51,320 nt of DNA from an uncultured Oscillospiraceae bacterium (GTDB lineage Bacteria > Bacillota > Clostridia > Oscillospirales > Oscillospiraceae), in NCBI GenBank assembly GCA_910579965.1, contig CAJTWF010000016.1:1-51320 (forward strand). The letters are read 5' to 3'. The notes beneath the pieces are model-generated. The model was given only the letters and a program-made list of their open reading frames with translations. It made no database searches and had not been told where the DNA came from. Positions 30,685-40,076 of this stretch are shown here, piece after piece. The translations under genes were made by a program, and so were the position numbers. Position 1 is the stretch's first letter, and every line of letters starts with the position of its first letter.

Positions 30685-31717
30685 ATGGAGTATATAGATT
30701 TAAGGAAAGCAGGGAGAGAAGAACACAAGGAGATACGCAGGCAGATCGTACGGCTCAAGAAATCGGGAAAAACGGGAAAGGAAATTGAGGAATTAACCGG
30801 TGTACGGCAGAATCGCGCCAGCGAAATATGGACGGCGTATCAACGAGAGGGTGAAAGCTCCCTGGAGCGAAAAAAGTATGGACGCAAGGCAGGAAGCCAT
30901 ATGGTCCAAACAACAGAAAAACAGGAGAATATCCGAAAGACTGTGGAAGAGAAAATACCGGAGGATTTCGGGATTACCGGTAAACTGTGGACGTTAGGGC
31001 GAACGCGGCAATACATCCAGAAGCAGTTCCACAAAGCCATAAACGAGCGAACACTGTCGGACTACATGGGGCGCTGGGGCATAAGCTGTCAGTGCCCGGC
31101 GAAGCGTGCCCGGAAACAGAATCCTAGAAGCATCTAACGGTGGAAAAGCGAGGAATACCCTGCTGTTTCAAGATGTGCAAAAGCAGAGAATGCTATCATC
31201 TATTGGGCCGATGAGACCGGCATAAGTAGCTGTGAAATCGTAGAGCGCGGCTTTTCCTCGAAAGGCCGGTCCTCCTGTGCTGCCGGTGGAAATGAAGCGG
31301 CATCGGGTCAATATGCTCTCCGCAGTCAACAGTCAGGGCAAGGTTCGTTTTATGATCTATCAAGACACCATGAACCAGCAGCGGCTGATCCGGTTTATGG
31401 AGCGCCTGATTCGTGATTCAAAACAGAAGGTGTTCCTGATTCTGGACAATCTGAAAGTCCATCACGGCAAGCTTGCTGCGTCCTGGCTGGAAAAACACAA
31501 GGATAAAATTGAGGTGTTGTTCCTGCCGCCCTATGCTCCGGAATATAATCCGGATGAATACCTGCATCATGTTTTGAAGATTTCTGTTCATTCAGGCCAT
31601 CTGCCTTACTCTGCGGAAGATATCTCTCATAAGATTCAGTCATTCATGCGGAAATTACAGCATTGTCCAGCTCTCGTGTCCAGATTGTTCCTCCATCCGT
31701 TCCTTTCCTATCTTTGA
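30685..31717 (+). pseudogene. Decayed IS630-family transposase with nonsense codon and frameshift
   Basis: The 5' part encodes an HTH domain typical of IS630 (VRLKKSGKTGKEIEELTGV). The frame meets TAA at 31135-31137, continues in frame with EEYPAVSRCAKAE and YWADETGI (first catalytic Asp), then shifts at about 31270, where one extra T gives a +1 change. The shifted frame restores LPVEMKRHRVNM, FLILDNLKVHH (second Asp) and LPPYAPEYNPDE (Glu) to the stop at 31715-31717. All three catalytic residues survive but no single frame encodes them. It is a different subgroup from the fragment at 2-316. It lies in the same AT-rich stretch as the CPBP gene. Confidence 0.88.
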
Positions 31718-31839
31718 TTGCGGAAGTAATACCATATCCATTGCCTAATTTAAATGATTTTATCAAGAAATGGTATAAAAGGGCCTGGAATGGGACGGAG
31801 ACAGGGGTAAAGATGGGTACAAAAAAGGGCCGTAGCAAA

Positions 31840-31872
31840 GAACCTGTATTCACAACCGATGAATACAGGTTC
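31840..31872. repeat. Repeated hairpin element, copy 2
   Basis: GAACCTGTATTC, a 9-nt loop and GAATACAGGTTC form a 12-bp stem. Compared with copy 1 (3210-3244) one C-G pair has become T-A, with pairing kept, and the minus-strand loop keeps CGGYTGT. It begins 12 bases past the yfcE-like stop and TTTGC follows on the minus strand, so it may act as that gene's terminator. Confidence 0.75.
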
Positions 31873-31883
31873 AAAATATCCGC

Positions 31884-32429
31884 TCACTTCACGCTGTAGG
31901 TCCGGTAGGTCTCTCCGGCCAGGTTCTTCCACAAAAACGTCCCCCGCTCCGCCACCATGTAGCTGCCCGCGCTGCCCTCCTTGGGGATGGACACGGAGCC
32001 CGGGTTCATATACACATAGCCCTCGTGCTCCCGGCAGGCGGGCACGTGGAAGTGGCCGTTGAGCAGCACCGTGCCCGGGGCCATGGGGGGCAGGTTCTCC
32101 TCGTTCCAGATGTGGCCGTGGGTGGCGTAGAGCCAGACCCCGTCCGCCTCCAGCAGGGCGTAGTCCGCCAGAACGGGGAAGGGGAGCACCATCTGGTCCA
32201 CCTCGCAGTCGCAGTTGCCCCGCACGGCGGCGATCCGGTCCCTGGCCCCGGCCAGCAGCTCCGCCACGGCCATGCAGTCGTAGTCCCTGGGCAGGGGGTT
32301 GCGGGGCCCGTGGTAGAGCAGGTCTCCCAGCAGCAGCAGCCGGTCCGGCTGCTCGGCGGCATAGGCGTCCATCAATTTTCGTACATAGTAGGCGGACCCG
32401 TGGAGGTCCGAGGCGATCATCAGCTTCAT
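31884..32429 (-). CDS. YfcE-type metallophosphodiesterase
   Basis: The 181-residue protein shows the calcineurin-like phosphoesterase motifs: SDLHG (Asp8, His10), LLGDLLYHG (Asp36), GNCD near residue 84, THGH and GHFHVP. This is the compact YfcE/MJ0936 arrangement that cleaves phosphodiesters using two metal ions; the natural substrate is unknown. The start MKLMIASDLHG follows GGAGGAAA; the upstream extension crosses the promoter. It is a single gene, with the repeated hairpin just beyond its stop. Confidence 0.92.
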   Translation of the reverse strand: MKLMIASDLHGSAYYVRKLMDAYAAEQPDRLLLLGDLLYHGPRNPLPRDYDCMAVAELLAGARDRIAAVRGNCDCEVDQMVLPFPVLADYALLEADGVWLYATHGHIWNEENLPPMAPGTVLLNGHFHVPACREHEGYVYMNPGSVSIPKEGSAGSYMVAERGTFLWKNLAGETYRTYSVK

Positions 32430-32459
32430 GGCGTTTCCTCCCTGTTGTTTGGTGCTCTC

Positions 32460-32487
32460 AGTATACACTATTTTTTCGAAAATTCAA
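32460..32487 (-). promoter_or_regulatory. Promoter of the yfcE-like gene
   Basis: On the minus strand TTGAAT and TATACT are 16 bases apart, about 31 bases before the start codon. Confidence 0.6.
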
Positions 32488-32546
32488 CACCGGCCGGATC
32501 GTTCCCGTGGAAATCCATTCTCCAAAGACGCAGTCTTCTGCAGGGG

Positions 32547-32575
32547 TCCATCTGCCGCTGCAAAAAGGGATTCCC
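32547..32575. repeat. Solo arm of a dispersed palindromic repeat
   Basis: The segment containing CATCTGCCGCTGCAAAAAGG is nearly the same as the reverse complement of the left arm of the palindrome at 46157-46273. It lies between the yfcE-like and HxlR genes without its opposite arm. Confidence 0.65.
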
Positions 32576-32580
32576 CCGGG

Positions 32581-32967
32581 TCATTCCCCGCCGGGCTCCT
32601 CCCCGCCGTAGGGGCTGACATAGCCGGGCGGACAGAGGTGGGCCTCGCTCCACAGCAGCATCTGCCGCAGGACCGGGGTGAAGCTCCGGCCCAGCTCGGT
32701 CAGGGAGTACTCCACCCGGGGCGGGATCTCCGGGTAGATCTCCCGGTGGAGGAATCCGTCCCGCTCCAGCTCCCGCAGCTGCTTGGTCAGGGAGGACTGG
32801 GTGATCCCGTCCAGCCGCCGCATGAGCTGCCCGAACCGCTGGACCTTGTAGAACGCAACATACCACAAAATCAGGATCTTCCACTTGCCCCCCAGCACCG
32901 CCTGCACGCTGGCCATGGGCACGCACCGGGCCATCATGTCCTCGCTCTGAAACTTATTCCCAGCCAC
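32581..32967 (-). CDS. HxlR-family winged-helix transcriptional regulator
   Basis: A 128-residue regulator with the HxlR core: ASVQAVLGGKWKILIL, RFGQLMRRLDGITQSSLTKQLREL (HTH) and the wing before PPRVEYSLTELG. A Cys (residue 15, in ARCVP) near the N-terminus matches the redox- or electrophile-sensing Cys of some HxlR proteins. The start is GTG at 32967, preceded by GGGAGGAGGG; longer upstream frames run into the promoter. It is divergent from a radical SAM gene and probably controls it. The signal is unknown. Confidence 0.9.
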   Translation of the reverse strand: MAGNKFQSEDMMARCVPMASVQAVLGGKWKILILWYVAFYKVQRFGQLMRRLDGITQSSLTKQLRELERDGFLHREIYPEIPPRVEYSLTELGRSFTPVLRQMLLWSEAHLCPPGYVSPYGGEEPGGE

Positions 32968-33084
32968 AGCCGCCCTCCTCCCGCCGTTTTGGTGCAGTAT
33001 ACACCCTTTCCCCGCAAAAAGCAACCAGCCGTTGGAAACAGCAATGGTACACAAAATCATACTACCACTAAAAAAGTTGCGTAC

Positions 33085-33113
33085 TTGATAAATCCTCCCT
33101 CCGGCTGTACCAT
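33085..33113 (+). promoter_or_regulatory. Promoter of the radical SAM gene
   Basis: TTGATA and TACCAT are 17 bases apart, 48 bases before the start, inside the region shared with the divergent HxlR gene. Confidence 0.5.
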
Positions 33114-33161
33114 AGCGGCAGCAGGCAATCCACGAAAACTGTCTGAGAGGAGATCAAATCC

Positions 33162-34097
33162 ATGCACTTCAACGGAACCATTTGGCGTCCGCCCTATGAG
33201 GCGGGCTCGCTGCTGCTCCAGGTCACCGCGGGCTGCACCCACCACGCCTGCAAATTCTGCACCCTTTACGACGATCTGCCCTTTCGATTCCGGATGTCCC
33301 CCATGTCGGAGATCGAGGCGGATCTCCAGGAGGCGCAGCTCCTGACCCTGGATCCCCTGGAGCAGATCTCGGCCCGGATGCAGGGCCTCCCCCCGCAGGA
33401 GCGGCTCCGGCGGGCCTTCCTTGTGGGGGCCAACCCCTTTGTCCTGCACCCCCGCAAGCTGGAGGCCATTGCCGGCCGGATCCGCCAGTACTTCCCCACC
33501 ATTGAGAGCATCGGGTGCTTTGCCCGGGTGACGGACGTGGCGCAGAAAAGCGGTGAGGAGCTCCTGGCCCTGGGCCGCCTGGGATACGACGGAATCACCA
33601 TCGGCGTGGAGACCGGGGACGACAGGGCCCTGTCCTTCATGAACAAGGGCTACGCCGCCCGGGACGTGATCCTCCAGGCCAGCCGGCTGGACGAGGCCCG
33701 GATCGGGTACAACTTCTTCTACCTGGCGGGCATCTCCGGCGCAGGGCGCGGCGTGGAGGGGGCGGTGAGAAGCGCGGAGGTCTTTAATGAGACCCGCCCC
33801 CGCCTGATCGGCTCGTCCATGCTGACGGTTTTTCCCGAGTCGGCGCTGTACCGGGAGATCCAGCAGGGGAACTGGGCGGAGGAGGACGAGCTGGAGAAGC
33901 TGGCGGAGCTGAGGGCCCTCCTCGCCCGCCTCACCATTGAGACCCGCTTTGTGACGGACGGCGCATCCAACCTGATTCAGGTCCGGGGCAGCCTGCCCGG
34001 GGACCGGGAGAAGCTGGTCCGCTATCTGACGGAGCTCATTGAGACCGCCGACGAGGCGGAGCTGCGCCGGTACCGCGTCAGCCTCCGGCACCTGTAG
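33162..34097 (+). CDS. Radical SAM protein of unknown reaction
   Basis: The 311-residue protein starts with a cluster motif CTHHACKFC (Cys25, Cys31 and Cys34), spaced C-x5-C-x2-C instead of the commonest C-x3-C-x2-C. Further on are VGANPF and GIETGDD-like (GVETGDDRALS) segments typical of the TIM-barrel core of HemN/YgiQ-like enzymes. There is no second cysteine cluster and no B12 domain. It would cleave S-adenosylmethionine to start a radical reaction; the substrate is unknown. The start follows GAGAGGAG. It is divergent from the HxlR regulator and followed by a terminator, so it is a single-gene target. Confidence 0.88.
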   Translation: MHFNGTIWRPPYEAGSLLLQVTAGCTHHACKFCTLYDDLPFRFRMSPMSEIEADLQEAQLLTLDPLEQISARMQGLPPQERLRRAFLVGANPFVLHPRKLEAIAGRIRQYFPTIESIGCFARVTDVAQKSGEELLALGRLGYDGITIGVETGDDRALSFMNKGYAARDVILQASRLDEARIGYNFFYLAGISGAGRGVEGAVRSAEVFNETRPRLIGSSMLTVFPESALYREIQQGNWAEEDELEKLAELRALLARLTIETRFVTDGASNLIQVRGSLPGDREKLVRYLTELIETADEAELRRYRVSLRHL

Positions 34098-34109
34098 CTG
34101 CAAAAACAG

Positions 34110-34142
34110 AGGACGCCTGCCGTCTTGCGCGGCAGGCGTCCT
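34110..34142. terminator. Convergent terminator hairpin after the radical SAM gene
   Basis: A perfect 13-bp stem (AGGACGCCTGCCG with its complement) with a 7-nt loop separates the radical SAM gene from the convergent zinc-ribbon gene. Confidence 0.75.
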
Positions 34143-34157
34143 CCTATGTATTCTGAA

Positions 34158-34562
34158 TCAAAACGAAAAGAGCAGGTCCAGCAGCGCCGCCAGCAGGGGC
34201 AGGACAAAGCTGAAAAACCCGATGATGACCGCCACCCAGAGCAGGGTCTTGTTCTGGCTCCCCGCCTGGGGGCCGGACTCCGGCGGCTGCCGCCGGGGCG
34301 GCGGAGCGGGCCGGCGGGCGCCCCTGGTCTTGTTCCAGTCCATGCCCAGGGCCCGGCGCACAGCCTTCTCCCGGTGGACCTCCCGGTGGACGAAGGACCC
34401 GGCGTGGTTCTGCTCGCTGACGCCGTCCACCCGGACCACGTTGCCCTGGGCGTCCACGCCCCAGGTCCTGACCGGCGGGTTGAACGCGCCGCACCGGGGA
34501 CAAAATTCGTCCCTGTCATAGTCGTAGACCTTTTTGCACTCCTCGCAGACGATTCTCTTCAT
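34158..34562 (-). CDS. Zinc-ribbon protein with a C-terminal membrane segment
   Basis: A 134-residue protein with a zinc ribbon at the N-terminus (Cys6, Cys9, Cys21 and Cys24), a basic middle rich in Arg and Pro (about 78-100) and one membrane helix near the C-terminus (about 105-130). Such tail-anchored zinc ribbons are common in Firmicutes and their roles are mostly unknown. It lies 36 bases after pepT on the same strand and may share its transcript. Confidence 0.8.
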   Translation of the reverse strand: MKRIVCEECKKVYDYDRDEFCPRCGAFNPPVRTWGVDAQGNVVRVDGVSEQNHAGSFVHREVHREKAVRRALGMDWNKTRGARRPAPPPRRQPPESGPQAGSQNKTLLWVAVIIGFFSFVLPLLAALLDLLFSF

Positions 34563-34598
34563 AACTGCTTCCCTCCCGCCAACACACTAGCCGCTCTT

Positions 34599-35831
34599 TT
34601 AAGAGTCTATGCGCTGCTCCGCGTACAGAGACACGATATTTTTCAGCACCGCCACCGCACCGTCCATGCCCTCCACGCTGACGCACTCATAGGGACCGTG
34701 GAAGTTGAACCCGCCGGTGCCCAGGTTGGGGCAGGGCAGGCCCATGTAGCTCAGCCTGGCCCCGTCGGTGCCGCCCCGGATGGGGTGGACGGCCGGGGTG
34801 AGGCCCGCCATCTCCGCCGCCCTCCTGGCGTTGTCCACCAGGTGCATACAGTCCTTCAGCTGTCCGGCCATGTTGTAGTAGCTGTCCCGGACCTCCAGAC
34901 GGAGAGCGGCCCTGGGGTGGGCGGACTGAACGGCGTGGACCGCCCGCTCCAGCAGGGCCTTCTTCTCCTGGAACTTCTCCTGATCGTGGTCCCGGATGAT
35001 ATAGGCCATCTGGGCGAAGGCCGGATCCCCGGTCAGGCTCTCCAGGTGGAAGAAGCCCTCATAGCCCTCGGTCCGGGCGGGGATGGCCTCGGGGGGCAGC
35101 TGGGCGTTGATCTCCATGGCGATGAGCAGGGCGTTCTCCATGGCGTCCTTGGCGGAGCCGGGGTGGACGGACACGCCGGTGATGTCGACGCGGGCTCCGG
35201 CGGCGTTGAAGTTCTCGTACTCAATGCCCCCCTCCAGGTCCCCGTCCACGGTGTAGGCGTACCGGGCCCCGAATCCCTCCACGTCGAAGTGGTCCGCCCC
35301 CTCGCCAATCTCCTCGTCCGGGGTGAAGGCCACACAGATCCTGCCGTGGGGCAGGTTCTCCCGGATGAGCGTCTCGCACAGGGTCATGATCTCCGCAATG
35401 CCCGCCTTGTCGTCCGCGCCCAGGAGGGTGGAGCCGTCAGCGGTGATGAGGGTGCGGCCCTTCATCCGCTCCAGCACCGGGAAGTCGGCGGCCCGGATAA
35501 CCCGGCCGTCCCGGGGCAGAACCAGATCCCCGCCGTCGTAGCCGGGATGGAGAATGGGGTTCACGTCCTTGCCGGAGAAGGCGGGGGCGGTGTCCAGGTG
35601 GGCGATGAACCCCAGGGGCGGGGCCCCCTCGCAGCCGGGGGTGGCCGGCAGAACGCCGGACACGATGCCGAAGGGGCTGATCTGGACCTCCTGGAGGCCC
35701 AGATCCTTCATCTCCCCCTCCAGCTGCCGGGCCAGCTCCAGCTGACAGGGGGTGCTGGGGGTCTCGCCGGTGCCGTCGGCGGACTGGGTGTACACCTTGA
35801 CATACCGAAGCAGTCTCTCATATGCGCGCAT
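34599..35831 (-). CDS. pepT: Peptidase T (tripeptide aminopeptidase)
   Basis: The 410-residue M20 family peptidase has its metal ligands in the expected places: His78 in AHLDT, Asp140 in LLGADDKAG, Glu173-Glu174 in PDEEIG, Asp196 in TVDGD and His378 in NFHGPYE. It releases the N-terminal residue of tripeptides in the cytoplasm. Length and ligand spacing match the enterobacterial enzyme. GGAGGAGAA precedes the ATG. Upstream lies a large nested palindrome that separates it from the small exporter gene. Confidence 0.96.
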   Translation of the reverse strand: MRAYERLLRYVKVYTQSADGTGETPSTPCQLELARQLEGEMKDLGLQEVQISPFGIVSGVLPATPGCEGAPPLGFIAHLDTAPAFSGKDVNPILHPGYDGGDLVLPRDGRVIRAADFPVLERMKGRTLITADGSTLLGADDKAGIAEIMTLCETLIRENLPHGRICVAFTPDEEIGEGADHFDVEGFGARYAYTVDGDLEGGIEYENFNAAGARVDITGVSVHPGSAKDAMENALLIAMEINAQLPPEAIPARTEGYEGFFHLESLTGDPAFAQMAYIIRDHDQEKFQEKKALLERAVHAVQSAHPRAALRLEVRDSYYNMAGQLKDCMHLVDNARRAAEMAGLTPAVHPIRGGTDGARLSYMGLPCPNLGTGGFNFHGPYECVSVEGMDGAVAVLKNIVSLYAEQRIDS

Positions 35832-35857
35832 AGGGGTTCTCCTCCTTGATGTGATCT

Positions 35858-36020
35858 CTTCTTTTCTTTTGTGAACAAAAGAAAAGAAGCAAAAGAAAAA
35901 ACTTTAGAGGTGCTTATCCCGGCTGCCGGCAGCCGCTGACGGGTGTTCCGACAGACTGCCGGCAGCCGGTTGAACACCTCTAAAGTTCTTTTTGATTCTT
36001 TTTCTTTCAAGAAAAAGAAT
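35858..36020. repeat. Nested long palindrome (MITE- or REP-like) upstream of pepT
   Basis: The whole segment is an imperfect inverted repeat centred near 35944. Perfect paired blocks are AACTTTAGAGGTG (35900-35912) with CACCTCTAAAGTT (35975-35987), and CCGGCTGCCGGCA (35919-35931) with its complement at 35957-35969. Each outer end forms its own AT-rich hairpin: CTTCTTTTCTTTT at 35858-35889 and ATTCTTTTTCTT at 35995-36020. It has no coding frame and separates pepT from the small exporter gene. Confidence 0.75.
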
Positions 36021-36025
36021 GAACA

Positions 36026-36511
36026 CTAAAACAGGCTGGTCACGCCGAAGGTGAGCATACTGATGGCCACGCCGGCGATCAGCACGCCCGCGAAGACCGA
36101 CGGCAGGGCCTTGCGCAGGGGCATGTCCAGGAAGGCGGCGGCCAGGGACCCGGTCCAGGCCCCGGTGCCCGGCAGGGGCACGGCCACGAACAGGATCAGG
36201 CCCAGATACTTATATTTGCTCACCGTGCGGCCCTTGAGGTGCGCCTTCCGCTCCAGCCGGTCCACCAGGGAGTTGAGCCAAGGCAGCCGCCGCCGCATCC
36301 ACTGGAAGATCCGCCGGATATACACGATGATAAAGGGCACGGGCAGCATGTTGCCGATGACGGCGGCCAGGAAGGCCGTCCACACCGGCAGGCCCTGGGC
36401 CACGCCGAAGGGGATGCCCCCCCGCAGCTCCACCACCGGGATCATGGAGACCAGGACGGTGAAGCAGAATTCCCCCGCCGGCGTCTGGGTGAGCCATTGC
36501 ATGATATCCAT
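36026..36511 (-). CDS. Putative small multidrug export protein (PF06695 type)
   Basis: A 161-residue protein with about four membrane segments. The stretch IPVVELRGGIPFGVAQGLP and the later LFVAVPLPGTGAWTGSLAA are the two conserved inverted elements of this SNARE-associated/DedA-like small family. The annotated export role in the family is weakly supported, so transport substrate is unknown. It lies 28 bases after uvrA on the same strand and may be read through from it. Confidence 0.82.
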   Translation of the reverse strand: MDIMQWLTQTPAGEFCFTVLVSMIPVVELRGGIPFGVAQGLPVWTAFLAAVIGNMLPVPFIIVYIRRIFQWMRRRLPWLNSLVDRLERKAHLKGRTVSKYKYLGLILFVAVPLPGTGAWTGSLAAAFLDMPLRKALPSVFAGVLIAGVAISMLTFGVTSLF

Positions 36512-36539
36512 TCTTTTTTCTAACCTCGCTTCCGCCCTG

Positions 36540-39365
<2,826 letters not shown>

Positions 39366-39452
39366 TGGGTGTTCTCCTGTTAAAAGTGTATCGGAAGAGG
39401 CGGCTGTTCCTCTGTAGAATAGCCGAATGAATTTTTTATGTCAATGGCTTTT

Positions 39453-39695
39453 TCAAGTATTTTCGGAGGCCGCCGGTTCCTTCTGCTCCCGTCCCAGCAG
39501 ATAATCCGCGGACACGCCGAAATAGTCGGCCAGGGCGATCAAGGTTGTGGCGGGAACGTTGATCTCTCCATATTCCAGTCTTTGATAATTCCGGCTGGTA
39601 CAGCCGAGAAGCGCCCCCATATCGGATTGCTTCAGGCCCTTCTCTTTCCGGAGCGCCTTCAAGCGAATCGCAAAAATTTCTAATCCCTTTTTCAT
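39453..39695 (-). CDS. Xre-family helix-turn-helix regulator between uvrB and uvrA
   Basis: An 80-residue regulator related to those at 18341-18882 (same MxxLEIFAxRLKxLRKxK start and SADYLLG end), with HTH LKQSDMGALLGCTSRNYQ (residues 20-37). The ATG at 39695 is preceded by GCGAGGATAA. It is divergent from the small gene at 39786 and its upstream region carries a perfect 13-bp palindrome, a likely operator. It is codirectional with uvrA, whose start is 87 bases beyond its stop, so read-through into uvrA is possible. Confidence 0.85.
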   Translation of the reverse strand: MKKGLEIFAIRLKALRKEKGLKQSDMGALLGCTSRNYQRLEYGEINVPATTLIALADYFGVSADYLLGREQKEPAASENT

Positions 39696-39712
39696 TATTA
39701 TCCTCGCGCCTC

Positions 39713-39764
39713 TTGACACGACATAATTTTTCGTTTATAATGCGATTATACGACAAAATTTGTC
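39713..39764 (+). promoter_or_regulatory. Consensus promoter and twin operators of the divergent Xre/small-protein cassette
   Basis: TTGACA (39713-39718) and TATAAT (39736-39741) are exactly 17 bases apart. GACAAAATTTGTC (39752-39764) is a perfect 13-bp palindrome just downstream of the -10 box. A variant, ACGACATAATTTTTCGT, overlaps the -35 end and spacer. Binding at both sites would block the promoter. Confidence 0.75.
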
Positions 39765-39785
39765 ACAAAACAAGAGGGTCATATT

Positions 39786-40076
39786 ATGAACGACATTTAC
39801 CAATGGCTATATAACAGCTACGCCGAGTCGGAGCTGAAAGACATGGCGCGGGACCAGGAGGCCATCCTCCGCGCCTTCGCCGAGGGGCTGCCCATCTCCG
39901 CAGATGACCGGCTGTCCCTCCAGGATCTGTCCAACGGCGTCCGCCTGGACTGGGGCATGGAGGTCTTTGCCCTGGGGGTCCGCCTGGGCATGGCCCTGGC
40001 CGGCCCCCGGGAGCCCGCCGCCGCCGGTCAGTGGCTAACGAGTTTCCTTCCGCAGCTCGATCAGACGGTCTCGTAG
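39786..40076 (+). CDS. Small helical protein paired with a divergent Xre regulator (possibly DUF6809-like)
   Basis: A 96-residue acidic, helical protein starting MNDIYQWLYNSYAESE, with a late helix WGMEVFALGVRLGMALAG. It resembles, in layout, the 62-residue partner at 18956-19144. The ribosome binding site is AGAGGG, 8 bases before ATG. Its final 14 codons overlap the 3' end of uvrB on the opposite strand (42 bases), so the natural C-terminus may have been changed by insertion. There is no membrane segment or recognised toxin motif. Expression should be repressed by the divergent HTH protein. Function unknown. Confidence 0.7.
   Translation: MNDIYQWLYNSYAESELKDMARDQEAILRAFAEGLPISADDRLSLQDLSNGVRLDWGMEVFALGVRLGMALAGPREPAAAGQWLTSFLPQLDQTVS

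Noticed and set aside
31663..31899. 78-codon frame after the IS630 relic
   Set aside because: No ribosome binding site, it begins within the transposase and runs through the repeated hairpin; probably chance.
39366..39452. Possible LexA/SOS box upstream of uvrA
   Set aside because: I looked for the Firmicutes GAAC-N4-GTTC pattern and found no convincing match.
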